From NCBI RefSeq assembly GCF_014844135.1, contig NZ_CP041403.1, forward strand, positions 124,001-188,000: DNA of 64,000 bases, in the 5' to 3' direction. The notes beneath the pieces are model-generated. The model was not told the origin of the DNA and made no database searches. It saw nothing but the letters and a program-made list of their open reading frames with translations. The DNA comes from Arcobacter sp. FWKO B. Its GTDB lineage: Bacteria; Campylobacterota; Campylobacteria; Campylobacterales; Arcobacteraceae. Positions 7,229 to 15,558 of the stretch are shown here, one piece after another; within the stretch, counting starts at the first letter, position 1, and each line of letters starts with the position of its first letter. The translations under genes and the position numbers were made by a program.

Positions 7229-7243
7229 GGAACACTTATTGCA
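7228..7243 (+). promoter_or_regulatory. sigma-54 (-24/-12) promoter of the unknown 187-residue protein
   Basis: AGGAACACTTATTGCA has GG-N10-GC spacing and TTGCA, and matches the GGAA-x-AC core of the nifN and peptide-operon promoters. It starts at the last base of the GNAT stop codon and is 32 bases upstream of the ATG at 7276. Confidence 0.75.
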
Positions 7244-7275
7244 GATGTAAAGATATACTAAAATAAGGATATCAA

Positions 7276-7839
7276 ATGTCAGCAGTATTAGGATACATAA
7301 AAGAAAATAGCCTTGATTGGCAACCATCATTCAACGGTGAGTTAAAAGATGGTCGTTTTGGATACAGAGGAAGCTTGATAGTAGAAGCTGGAAAACAATT
7401 AAGCCCAGATAGAGTATTACCTCCAAAAATCCAAGCAAAACAAGTTATTATGGTTACAAATGATAAAACGATAGAGTTTTTCGCATGTGAGCTAGAGTCT
7501 TTTGAACATTTTATTCCAATGTTTGAAAAATACAAAGATTTTTTTTCAAAAGATAGCAAAAATCTTCTTTTTGTGATAGATTTAAATGAAAGTGGAACTT
7601 TTGAATATGAAGGAATTACTTTCAACGCTTTCGTACTTGATGAAAGTTCAGTTTGGAATGAAACACTAGATATGCTAAACCTTGAAAAAGGTGACCTCAA
7701 AAAAGCATCTCCATCAGAAAAAATCGAAGCAGTTTATGACGAATCACAAACAAGTGACCTATCAGCAAAATCAAGAACTTATGATGAAATGATGGCACTA
7801 AAAAGCAATACTAAAAAAGTACTAATGGGAGCGGTTTAA
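7276..7839 (+). CDS. unknown protein in its own sigma-54 (nif) transcription unit
   Basis: A 187-residue soluble protein without signal peptide, membrane segment or cysteine cluster. I do not recognise the family. It is acidic/lysine-rich with an aromatic N-terminal half (YIKENSLDWQPSFNGELKDG) and a hydrophilic, probably disordered tail from about residue 140. The ATG has an AAGGAT ribosome binding site. It stands alone between a sigma-54 promoter and an intrinsic terminator that overlaps its stop codon, so it is a single-gene unit of the inferred nif regulon. The function is open. Confidence 0.85.
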   Translation: MSAVLGYIKENSLDWQPSFNGELKDGRFGYRGSLIVEAGKQLSPDRVLPPKIQAKQVIMVTNDKTIEFFACELESFEHFIPMFEKYKDFFSKDSKNLLFVIDLNESGTFEYEGITFNAFVLDESSVWNETLDMLNLEKGDLKKASPSEKIEAVYDESQTSDLSAKSRTYDEMMALKSNTKKVLMGAV

Positions 7840-7848
7840 ACCGCTTTT
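7830..7848 (+). terminator. intrinsic terminator ending the nif unit
   Basis: The perfect palindrome AGCGGTTTAAACCGCT (7830-7845) is followed by a short T run. The TAA stop codon of the preceding gene lies in its centre. Confidence 0.7.
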
Positions 7849-7974
7849 CATTAAGATTTGAATTTATTAATTAACACCTTACAAAACCTGCGGTAATAAA
7901 ATCCCAATCTATATTTTCAGCTTATATTAGTCAATATTATGCTATATTTGTATATTAATTTTAAAGGGAAAGTT

Positions 7975-8814
7975 TTGAATAAAAATTTAGAAATAGGGCA
8001 TATCAATAGGCTAAAAATATATAGAAGAACAGATAATGGATACTATCTACAAGCACTAAACGAAGAAGAAGTGTTGATGCCAAATCAATACATTGAATAT
8101 GATATGAATGAAGATGATGAGATAGATGTATTTGTATATACAGATTCAGAAGACAGATTGGTTGCCGTAACCAGATATCCAAAAGCAATAGTTGGGGAAT
8201 TTGGATATTTTGAAGTAGTTGATGTTGCCCCTTTTGGAGCTTTTGTGGATTGGGGGCTGCCAAAAGATTTATTTGTACCAAAATCAATGCAAAAAATTCC
8301 TTTTAAAGTAGGAATGAAAACTGTTCTTATGGTTTGTATTGACGAAGAAACTGGTCGAATAGTTGGAAATCATAAATATGCAAAACTTTTAAATAAAGAT
8401 ATAAAAGAGCTTGTAAAAGGTCAGGAAATAAATTTTATAGTATATAAACAAACTGAACTTGGATATAAAGTAATCGTCAATAATCAATTTGATGGGTTGT
8501 TGTTTTCTAGTGATGTTTTTGAGCATATAGAAATTGGTGATATTAAAAAAGGATACATAAAAAATATTAGAGAAGATGGCAAAATTGATATTTCTCTTAG
8601 ACCAGCAGGTGAAGCAAATGAAAACCTTGCATGTGACAAAATCATAGAAGTCTTAAAGTCAAATGATGGCACTTTAAACTTTACATATAAAAGCACACCA
8701 GAACAAATAAAAGATACTTTTGGGCTAAGTCGTAAGATTTTTAAAAAAGCACTTACATCTCTAAGCGAAAGCGGAAAAATCAATATAAGCGAAAGTGGGA
8801 TAAGCTTAAAATGA
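7975..8814 (+). CDS. CvfB-family S1-domain RNA-binding protein
   Basis: About 280 residues of the CvfB/YitL family: tandem S1-type OB folds (the second around GEFGYFEVVDVAPFGAFVDW, then a third near YKQTELGYKVIVNNQFDGL) and a C-terminal winged helix (TFGLSRKIFKKALTSLSESG) preceding the stop. These proteins bind RNA and affect gene expression and virulence in Firmicutes. I prefer the TTG start at 7975, with AAAGGGA six bases upstream. The in-frame ATG at 7939 has no ribosome binding site and lies next to a likely -10 box. The stop overlaps the next start (ATGA). Confidence 0.85.
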   Translation: MNKNLEIGHINRLKIYRRTDNGYYLQALNEEEVLMPNQYIEYDMNEDDEIDVFVYTDSEDRLVAVTRYPKAIVGEFGYFEVVDVAPFGAFVDWGLPKDLFVPKSMQKIPFKVGMKTVLMVCIDEETGRIVGNHKYAKLLNKDIKELVKGQEINFIVYKQTELGYKVIVNNQFDGLLFSSDVFEHIEIGDIKKGYIKNIREDGKIDISLRPAGEANENLACDKIIEVLKSNDGTLNFTYKSTPEQIKDTFGLSRKIFKKALTSLSESGKINISESGISLK

Positions 8815-9557
8815 GTGAAGTCATAGCAAAGTCATTTAAAGATTTTTTATCTCCTAGAATTTTTATGACAAGCATTAGTAGTTTGGGTATTACTATTTTT
8901 ATTGTATTATTATCTTTATACTTTGCTTTTGATGGATTCAGTGCTATTAAAAATGAAATTATGCTTGTATTTAAAGAGGGGCATTGGCTCTTTTTTGAAG
9001 ACTTTAAAGATAGTTTTATTGTTGATTTTTTAATCAAGCATGCCATATTTTCTATAATGTTAAATTTTTTATTTATACTAGGATTTGGGCTTGTTATATA
9101 TTATATTTTTTTTATGATTTATTCTTTTGTGATAGGATTTTTTAGTGGAGTTGTTATTGATGATATTAAACAAAAATACTATGCAGACATAGAACTAAAT
9201 GGATTAAGTATTAGTGCTACTATTTGGTTTTATATAAAAACTATTTTTATTGCTGTGGTTTTGTTTTTACTATTGCTACCTTTTTATTTTATTCCTGTTT
9301 TAAATCTCTTAATTTTTTTGCCAATGTATTACTTTTTTCATAAGACTTTAGTTTATGATGTAAGTAGTATTATTAATACCAAAGATGAGTATAAAAGTAT
9401 TATTCAAACCAATTGGATAGGGCTAAAAATAAAAACTTTTCTTTGTTTTATGATTGCTCTTATTCCTATTATTGGCATAATACTTTATCCTTTTTATATA
9501 GTATATATTAGTCATTTTATTTTTGAGCAAACAAAATTATTGAGGCAACCTATTTGA
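8811..9557 (+). CDS. EI24 domain-containing membrane protein
   Basis: A 248-residue integral membrane protein with four or more hydrophobic spans (about 20-45, 78-108, 140-170 and 205-230) in the EI24/CysZ-like arrangement common in Campylobacterota. No enzymatic motif is seen. CysZ relatives import sulfate, but without cys genes nearby that role cannot be assigned. It is translationally coupled on both sides: ATGA with the CvfB-like gene and TTGA with the HAD gene. Confidence 0.8.
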   Translation: MSEVIAKSFKDFLSPRIFMTSISSLGITIFIVLLSLYFAFDGFSAIKNEIMLVFKEGHWLFFEDFKDSFIVDFLIKHAIFSIMLNFLFILGFGLVIYYIFFMIYSFVIGFFSGVVIDDIKQKYYADIELNGLSISATIWFYIKTIFIAVVLFLLLLPFYFIPVLNLLIFLPMYYFFHKTLVYDVSSIINTKDEYKSIIQTNWIGLKIKTFLCFMIALIPIIGIILYPFYIVYISHFIFEQTKLLRQPI

Positions 9558-10195
9558 AAAAATATTTATTATTTGACAATGATGGTGTTTTAGTTGATAC
9601 TGAAATGTGGTATTATGAGGCAAATTGTATGGCATTAGGTGAGCTTGGCTTTGGATTGCCGTTTGAAAAATATATGTATATGATGGCACACGGTACTACT
9701 GTGTGGGAAGAACCCTTAAGACAAGGGATTTCGCAAAGTATCATAGATAAGGCTAGAGAAAAAAGAAATACATATTATCAGCAATTTATCCAAACAAAAG
9801 ATTTAATAATAGACGGAGTAGAAGATACTCTAAAAGAGTTATCATATAAATATAAGATGGCAATAGTTACCACATCAAGAAGAGTTGATTTTGAGCTAAT
9901 TCATTCAAGAACTAATCTTCTAAAATATATGGATTTTGTATTGTGTGAAGAGGATTATCCAAGAGCAAAGCCGTATCCAGACCCATACTTAAAAGCTATA
10001 GAAATTTTTGGTTGTAAAAAAAATGAAGCTTTAGTTATCGAAGATTCACAAAGAGGGCTTAGTGCAGCTGTAAGTGCAAATATAGAATGTGTAACAGTCA
10101 AAAATGAGTTTACCCAAACCCATGACTTTTCAAAAAGTACCTATAAAATAGATTCAATAAAAGAGCTAACTAAACTTTTAGAAGAGATGAATTAA
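9554..10195 (+). CDS. HAD-superfamily hydrolase (beta-phosphoglucomutase-like subfamily)
   Basis: A 213-residue HAD phosphatase. Motif I is FDNDGVLVDTE, with nucleophile Asp8 and acid/base Asp10. Motif II is the Thr/Ser in VTTSRR, the Lys is in RAKPYPDPY, and motif IV is VIEDSQRG. The cap is of the C1 helical type. The substrate is not predictable; sugar phosphates and phosphoglycolate are usual for the group. The start is a TTG overlapping the upstream stop, with GAGG eight bases before it. The stop codon overlaps the stop of a convergent acidic reading frame by two bases. Confidence 0.87.
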   Translation: MKKYLLFDNDGVLVDTEMWYYEANCMALGELGFGLPFEKYMYMMAHGTTVWEEPLRQGISQSIIDKAREKRNTYYQQFIQTKDLIIDGVEDTLKELSYKYKMAIVTTSRRVDFELIHSRTNLLKYMDFVLCEEDYPRAKPYPDPYLKAIEIFGCKKNEALVIEDSQRGLSAAVSANIECVTVKNEFTQTHDFSKSTYKIDSIKELTKLLEEMN

Positions 10196-10362
10196 AACTC
10201 ATCATCTTCATAAAAATCTTCGTCTTCATCATTAGATTCATCATCAAAACCATTTATTCCATATAGCTCATCTTCTTCATCTTCAAACTCTTCATCACTA
10301 TCAAAAAAACCATCCAATTCATCTTCTTCTAGAAAATCATCATCAAATTCATCTTCAAACAT
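10192..10362 (-). CDS. ultra-acidic 56-residue protein at the end of the folP operon
   Basis: An ATG at 10362 preceded by AAAGG (six-base spacing) opens a 57-codon frame whose product is almost entirely Asp, Glu and Phe with a few Gly, Leu, Ser and Asn. 33 of 56 residues are acidic, nine are Phe, and there is no Lys, Arg or His. It follows folP by 45 bases on the same strand and ends against the HAD gene. I know no named family. The charge pattern would suit a disordered acidic partner of a basic protein or a DNA mimic, but this is inference only. The GAA/GAT-rich composition could also be low-complexity drift, though the start signals and intact frame argue for a gene. Confidence 0.7.
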   Translation of the reverse strand: MFEDEFDDDFLEEDELDGFFDSDEEFEDEEDELYGINGFDDESNDEDEDFYEDDEF

Positions 10363-10407
10363 TGTAAACCTTTATAAAAAAATATGCTTTAAGCGTGTGC
10401 AATTATA

Positions 10408-11544
10408 TCATATTTCATCAATTTTTTGCAAAACTTTTAGTGCTTGATGGTGTTCTTTAACATCGTGGCATCTTATTATGCTTGCACCATTTTTAATCCC
10501 CTCAATATGAATAGCTAGTGTACCACTTAGTCTTTCTTCAATTGTTGATGGGACTATTTCACTTATCATAGATTTTCTACTTGCACCTAGCAAAAGCTCA
10601 TATCCAAAGTGTCTAAAAGTATCAAGATGTTTGATTAGTTTCAAATTGTGCTCTAGTGTTTTGCCAAAACCAATTCCAACATCTAGTATAATATCTTTGA
10701 CTCCATATTCTAATGCAGTTTCTATTCTTGTGGCAAAGAATTGATCTATTTCGAGTACAACATCTTCATAAATAGGGTTATCTTGCATATTTGTTTGATT
10801 GCCTTGCATATGCATTATGACAACACTTGCATTATATTTTGATGCAAGTTGTGCTAGTTTCGGGTTACTTAATCCTGTTATATCATTTACAATTCTAAAA
10901 CCACACTCAAGAGCATATTCTACAACTTTTGGAGAGAAGGAATCTATACTAAAGTCTATTTTTTGGTAAAGTTTTTCTTCTTTTATAGTGAGTAAAATAT
11001 CCTTTACTCTTAAAAGTTCTTCATCTTCACTAATGCCGATACTTCCAGGTCTACTTGATACACCACCTATATCAATGATATCTGCTCCGTCATTTATCAT
11101 AGTCATTATTTTACTTATTGTATCATTTGTACTAAATCTACTTTTTGCAAAAAAACTGTCATCATTTGCATTTAAAACACCCATAATTTTTGTTTTAAAT
11201 TTATTTGGTTTTATATATGATTGTAAATGAATAGCTAGTTCTTTTAGCCCAAAAGGCTGAGATAACTCTTTTTTTGAGAGTATCTCAAAATGCTTAGTAT
11301 TTCCAATTAAGATAGCATCTATATATTTATCGCTTCCTATCACTGCACCAGCTGGAACAACAAGTTCAGCACCAATAGATAAAGCATCTTGTTTTAAAAT
11401 ATTTGCACCACCAAAATGCATATTTTTTATATATAGCATATGAATTTTGGCTTTTTTTTCCATTATTTTGGCACCAATTTTATCACATCCTATATCTAAA
11501 AAATCTCTTAAGTGATTTGTTGAATTAATCTTATAAAAATCCAT
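10408..11544 (-). CDS. folP: dihydropteroate synthase
   Basis: A 378-residue FolP, which joins p-aminobenzoate to 6-hydroxymethyl-dihydropterin diphosphate in folate synthesis. The catalytic barrel begins near residue 118 with IMGVLNANDDSFF (usually MGILNVTPDSFS) and continues GADIIDIGGVSSRPGS (153-168), DSFS, NDITG and LLGASRKS. An N-terminal extension of about 115 residues precedes it, as is usual for Campylobacterota FolP but not for E. coli FolP. The substitution of Thr-Pro by Asn-Asp in the first loop is notable, because this loop contributes to sulfonamide binding. Start coincides with the end of holB. Confidence 0.93.
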   Translation of the reverse strand: MDFYKINSTNHLRDFLDIGCDKIGAKIMEKKAKIHMLYIKNMHFGGANILKQDALSIGAELVVPAGAVIGSDKYIDAILIGNTKHFEILSKKELSQPFGLKELAIHLQSYIKPNKFKTKIMGVLNANDDSFFAKSRFSTNDTISKIMTMINDGADIIDIGGVSSRPGSIGISEDEELLRVKDILLTIKEEKLYQKIDFSIDSFSPKVVEYALECGFRIVNDITGLSNPKLAQLASKYNASVVIMHMQGNQTNMQDNPIYEDVVLEIDQFFATRIETALEYGVKDIILDVGIGFGKTLEHNLKLIKHLDTFRHFGYELLLGASRKSMISEIVPSTIEERLSGTLAIHIEGIKNGASIIRCHDVKEHHQALKVLQKIDEI

Positions 11545-12170
11545 TATTTCTTCCTTTTATGGAGTATAGTCAGAAGGATTACAGATAATATATTTACAGG
11601 TCTTGAGTTAAGCTCAACTAGTTTTGAAGCATTTGAAAAAGTTTCAAGTTCTTTTTCTGTAAATTTTATTTTTTGTTTTGTCGCTTTATAAAATATAGTT
11701 TCTATTAAATTTTTTGCATCAGGTTTTGAAATTCTTTGATTTTGTTTTAAAAACTCATATATTTCTTTAATCGTGATTTTATTTAAATCCATAGGGAAAT
11801 CAGGGATTGTTTTTTTTGTTTTTAGATATCTATAAGACATCCTAGACATAATTGTAGGCAATAAAGATGTTTTTGAGGTGGTTATTAAAATAAATAAAAT
11901 ATTTTTAGGGGACTCTTCTAAAATTTTCAATAAGGAGTTTTGTGCCTCTTTTCTAAAGAAGGTACCACATAATAAAATATATTTTGTTTCATTTGAGGCA
12001 AGATAGGCTTCTTTAATAGCTAATTGTGAATGGGCTATTAAAAACTCATCTTTTGATTTGTCTTCATTTCGTATAATTCTTGTAAAATGCTTTGGAAGAG
12101 TGGGAACCAAACTATCCAAAAACTCATCAATATCATTACATACAAATATTATATTACTGTTTATTTGCAT
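11544..12170 (-). CDS. holB: DNA polymerase III delta-prime subunit (short form)
   Basis: A 208-residue HolB of the short Campylobacterota type, a clamp-loader subunit. The recognisable core is FFRKEAQNSLLKILEESPKN, then ILFILITTSKTSLLPTIMSR, equal to the AANALLKxLEEPP...LLPTIxSR region of DnaX/HolB proteins. No Walker A motif is present, as expected for delta-prime. It is coupled to hobA upstream and folP downstream by one-base junctions. The order rppH-lysC-hobA-holB-folP matches Helicobacter HP1228-HP1232. Confidence 0.88.
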   Translation of the reverse strand: MQINSNIIFVCNDIDEFLDSLVPTLPKHFTRIIRNEDKSKDEFLIAHSQLAIKEAYLASNETKYILLCGTFFRKEAQNSLLKILEESPKNILFILITTSKTSLLPTIMSRMSYRYLKTKKTIPDFPMDLNKITIKEIYEFLKQNQRISKPDAKNLIETIFYKATKQKIKFTEKELETFSNASKLVELNSRPVNILSVILLTILHKRKK

Positions 12171-12721
12171 TATGCCTCAATGCTTATCTCACCAAAAAGT
12201 GTTGCATTTATGGTTTTGTTGTAAAGCCTGAACATTTGTAAAAGTTTCATATCTAGTGCATCATCATTGCTTTTTAGATTGAAAGCATCTTGTCTCTCTT
12301 CGTCAAATAGCCACAAAAAGGAGTGCTTTTCAACTTTTGGTAAAATTGCTCTTATATGTTGACTTCTACCAATGTACCAAAAAACAAAACCATTTGGAAA
12401 AGATATGCTTAACATATCTTTAATAAGTGCTGCTTCATCGTCAGATTTAATATTGTCTATTTGCTTATAAAATGATCTAAAGTCATAAAAAGGCAAATAC
12501 GGCCTATTGTTTTTTGAAGAGTTTATATTTGTTAAAATATATTCCAGCAGCCATTCTCTTTCATTATCTGTTACAATTAAAACAGATACTCCATGGTCAA
12601 AAAGCCCCTGAAGTGATTTGGCAACAAGAGGAGTCCATTCGTATTTTTTCTCCTCCAGCCAGCTACCAAGTAGCTTATCTTCTCTTATGGTATCAATTGT
12701 CCAGTTTAAAAACTCTTGCAC
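12170..12721 (-). CDS. hobA: HobA, DnaA-binding replication initiation factor
   Basis: A 183-residue HobA, a Campylobacterota-specific protein that tetramerises and binds DnaA domain I to organise the initiation complex at oriC (functional counterpart of DiaA). The call rests on sequence character (LNWTIDTIREDKLLGSWLEE at the start, then WTPLVAKSL and FWYIGRSQHIRA) and on its fixed position between lysC and holB. Length agrees with Helicobacter HobA (about 180). There are three bases between lysC and hobA. Confidence 0.88.
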   Translation of the reverse strand: MQEFLNWTIDTIREDKLLGSWLEEKKYEWTPLVAKSLQGLFDHGVSVLIVTDNEREWLLEYILTNINSSKNNRPYLPFYDFRSFYKQIDNIKSDDEAALIKDMLSISFPNGFVFWYIGRSQHIRAILPKVEKHSFLWLFDEERQDAFNLKSNDDALDMKLLQMFRLYNKTINATLFGEISIEA

Positions 12722-12724
12722 TTT

Positions 12725-13933
12725 TTATTTATCCAATTCGTAAGCATCATGAAGTGTTCTTACAGCCAATTCACTGTATTTTTCATCTATTACCATAGAA
12801 ATTTTTATTTCACTTGTGCTTATCATAGAAATATTTATGTTTTCTTTTGCTAATGAACCAAATGCTTTACTTGCAACTCCACTATGAGACTTCATTCCAA
12901 CACCTACAATTGATACCTTTGCAATAGAGTTATTATAGTCAATATTTTCAACATCTTTGTCAAAAGTAGACATTACTTTTTTTGCTTTTTCCAGCTCTGT
13001 TTTAGGCACCGTAAAGTCTAGGTCTGTTTTGCCATCTTTACCTATAGTTTGAACTATCATATCTACATTTATATTTGCATCAGCTAAAGATGTAAATATA
13101 TTTGCAGCCATACCTGGCTTATCTGTAACACCATACATACCTATTCTTGCTTGATTTTTATCTAAAGCTATTCCACTAACGATTGGTTTTTCCATTATGT
13201 TTTCTTCCTTTGTGATAAGAGTACCTGGTACATCAGGTTCAAAACTACTTCTTGATATTAGATTTACATTTAATTTTTTTGCCATTTCTACAGATCTATT
13301 TTGTAATACCTTTGCTCCCAAAGAAGCAAGTTCTAACATTTCATCATAAGAGATCTTTTCTAGTTTTTTTGCATTTGATACAATTCTTGGGTCTGTTGTA
13401 TATATACCATCTACATCTGTATATATCTCACAAACATCAGCTTTTAAAGCACCTGCAAGAGCAACAGCAGTTAAGTCGCTTCCACCTCTACCAAGAGTTG
13501 TTACTCTTCCATCAGTAGTAACCCCTTGAAAGCCTGCAACAACAATAACCTTTCCTTCATCTAGAGCTCTTTGCATGTGATCAGTGTTGATAATTTCGAT
13601 TCTTGCTTTTGTGTGGCAATCATCTGTAACTATACCTGCTTCTCTACCACTCATTGAAGTCGCTTTGTATCCTTGAGCGTTCAATGTGATTGATAATAAA
13701 GCTGAAGTTACTCTTTCTCCTGTGCTTAGCAACATATCGAGTTCTCTATCATCAGGAGTTTTTGTATAAAATTCAGCATATTCGATAAGCTTGTTTGTTT
13801 CTCCACTCATTGCTGATACTACAACTACGACTTTATCGCCATTATCTACCATATTTTTGACAATATTGGCAACATTTGATATCCTATCTAGTGTGCCAAC
13901 ACTAGTACCACCAAATTTTAAGACTTTTAGCAT
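12725..13933 (-). CDS. lysC: aspartate kinase
   Basis: A 402-residue monofunctional aspartokinase, the first step of the lysine/threonine/methionine pathway. Kinase motifs are KFGGTSV (6-12), VVVSAMSGETN and GRGGSDLTAVAL. The C-terminal 140 residues hold two ACT domains (IGMYGVTDKPGMAANIF; VSIVGVGMKSHSGVAS) that usually bind lysine and threonine for feedback control. Start overlaps the end of rppH within two bases, placing it second in the operon. Confidence 0.96.
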   Translation of the reverse strand: MLKVLKFGGTSVGTLDRISNVANIVKNMVDNGDKVVVVVSAMSGETNKLIEYAEFYTKTPDDRELDMLLSTGERVTSALLSITLNAQGYKATSMSGREAGIVTDDCHTKARIEIINTDHMQRALDEGKVIVVAGFQGVTTDGRVTTLGRGGSDLTAVALAGALKADVCEIYTDVDGIYTTDPRIVSNAKKLEKISYDEMLELASLGAKVLQNRSVEMAKKLNVNLISRSSFEPDVPGTLITKEENIMEKPIVSGIALDKNQARIGMYGVTDKPGMAANIFTSLADANINVDMIVQTIGKDGKTDLDFTVPKTELEKAKKVMSTFDKDVENIDYNNSIAKVSIVGVGMKSHSGVASKAFGSLAKENINISMISTSEIKISMVIDEKYSELAVRTLHDAYELDK

Positions 13934-13934
13934 T

Positions 13935-14420
13935 TTAAATATATCCTTCTTTTCTAAAGTATTTTAAGACTTGTTTATATACAGTCCGTTTAAAATATGT
14001 AACATGTTCAAAAATCTTACCGATAGGAACAAATTTATACTGACTAAATTCAGCATCTTTTCCTTTACTGATATTGATTTTTGCACCTTGTTTTAGTTTA
14101 ACTAAATAATATCTTTGTATTTGTCCATCATATGGCTTCATTTTCTCTGCAATAGCAGGTGGAAAATCGTAGCTTACCCACTCTGGATACTCAGCTATTA
14201 TCTCTATTGCATCAGTTCCAATCTCTTCTCTAAGTTCTCTAAATAAAGCTTCTTTTGGCTGTTCGCCTTTGTCTATACCGCCTTGTGGAAATTGCCAAGC
14301 ATCCTCTACATCTGTTCTTGATGCTATAAAAACATCACAAGTTGCAGGATATTTTGGTGACATCACAATGGCAGCTACATTTGGTCTATAGTGCTTTTTC
14401 TTTTTAGTTTTATCTTCCAT
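13935..14420 (-). CDS. rppH: RNA pyrophosphohydrolase (Nudix)
   Basis: A 161-residue RppH/NudH that converts 5'-triphosphate RNA ends to monophosphate and also cleaves dinucleoside polyphosphates. The Nudix box spans residues 47-68 (GGIDKGE, then REL-REEIG) and is intact. YRPNVAAIV near the N-terminus and YFKRTVYKQVL near the C-terminus fit RppH. First gene of the lysC-hobA-holB-folP operon; diverges from hemW, with a probable -10 box TATAAT in the gap near 14436. Confidence 0.93.
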   Translation of the reverse strand: MEDKTKKKKHYRPNVAAIVMSPKYPATCDVFIASRTDVEDAWQFPQGGIDKGEQPKEALFRELREEIGTDAIEIIAEYPEWVSYDFPPAIAEKMKPYDGQIQRYYLVKLKQGAKINISKGKDAEFSQYKFVPIGKIFEHVTYFKRTVYKQVLKYFRKEGYI

Positions 14421-14475
14421 TAAACAAAAATCCTTATAATTTGAATTGAGATTGTAACAAAAAAGGGTTTAAAAA

Positions 14476-15540
14476 TTGCTTTTATTATATATACATATAC
14501 CATTTTGCGATAGCAAATGTTTTTATTGTTCTTTTAATTCTTATGTAGATAAATTCCACTTAAAAAGCCATTATATGGAAGTTTTGACAAGAGAATTAGA
14601 ACATGAGCTACAAATATTAAAAAATAATAATCAAAAACTATCTACGATATTTATAGGTGGAGGTACCCCAAGTAGTATAAATTATGCAAGTTATGCACAA
14701 ATGTTTAAACTATTAAAGGGGTATATAAACGATACAACAGAAGTCACAATTGAAGCAAATCCAAACAGTGCAACCATAGATTGGCTAAAGGCCATGAAAG
14801 ACTATGGAGTAAATAGAGTTAGCTTTGGGGTACAAAGTTTTAATGATACTAAATTATCTTTTCTTGGTCGCTCGCATAACAGTAAAAGGGCAATAAAGGC
14901 TATACAAGATGCACAATGTATAGGGTTTAATAGTATTAATTGTGATATTATTTATGCTTGTGCTAATGATACAAAAGAGTTAATATCAAGTGATTTGGAT
15001 ATGGCAAATAAGCTTGGTGTAGAGCATATAAGTAGCTATAGTTTAACTCTAGAAGCAGGTACAAAATTCTGGACCATGAAAGATGTTAGTATAGATGATG
15101 AAGAGTTAAGTGAATTTGTAATAAATTATCTAAAAAGTCTTGGCTATCATCAGTATGAAATATCAAATTTTGCAAAAAATAACAAATTTGAATCAAAACA
15201 CAATAAAGGATATTGGGAATATAAGGAGTATCTAGGAGTAGGATGTGGTGCAGTTGGAAGAATTGGCTCAAATAGATATTATTCTTTAAGTGATATAGAA
15301 AGTTATTTACGCAATCCATTACATAAAGAGATAGAAATTTTAGAAGAAAAGGATATGAAAATAGAAAAAATATTATTGGGATTACGCTCCAATGTTGGCT
15401 TTGATTTATCCTTACTTGATGTCAATAATGTTGAAAAAGCTCACTATCTAGAAAAACTAGGCAAGATTAAAATTGAAAATTCAAAAATTTACAACAAAAA
15501 TTACCTTCTTGCAGATGAAATAGCACTATATTTATCATGA
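14476..15540 (+). CDS. hemW: HemW-like radical SAM protein (coproporphyrinogen oxidase family)
   Basis: A 354-residue radical SAM protein of the HemN/HemW family. The cluster motif is Cys11-x3-Cys15-x2-Cys18 followed by SF, and GGGTPS and the later GVQSFND are intact. The first residues (LLYIHIPFC) and length match HemW, a haem-binding/haem chaperone protein, rather than oxygen-independent HemN (about 450 residues), so I call it HemW-like. The TTG start has AGGG upstream. Confidence 0.87.
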   Translation: MLLLYIHIPFCDSKCFYCSFNSYVDKFHLKSHYMEVLTRELEHELQILKNNNQKLSTIFIGGGTPSSINYASYAQMFKLLKGYINDTTEVTIEANPNSATIDWLKAMKDYGVNRVSFGVQSFNDTKLSFLGRSHNSKRAIKAIQDAQCIGFNSINCDIIYACANDTKELISSDLDMANKLGVEHISSYSLTLEAGTKFWTMKDVSIDDEELSEFVINYLKSLGYHQYEISNFAKNNKFESKHNKGYWEYKEYLGVGCGAVGRIGSNRYYSLSDIESYLRNPLHKEIEILEEKDMKIEKILLGLRSNVGFDLSLLDVNNVEKAHYLEKLGKIKIENSKIYNKNYLLADEIALYLS

Positions 15541-15558
15541 TTTTGGTAGAATTGTCAT

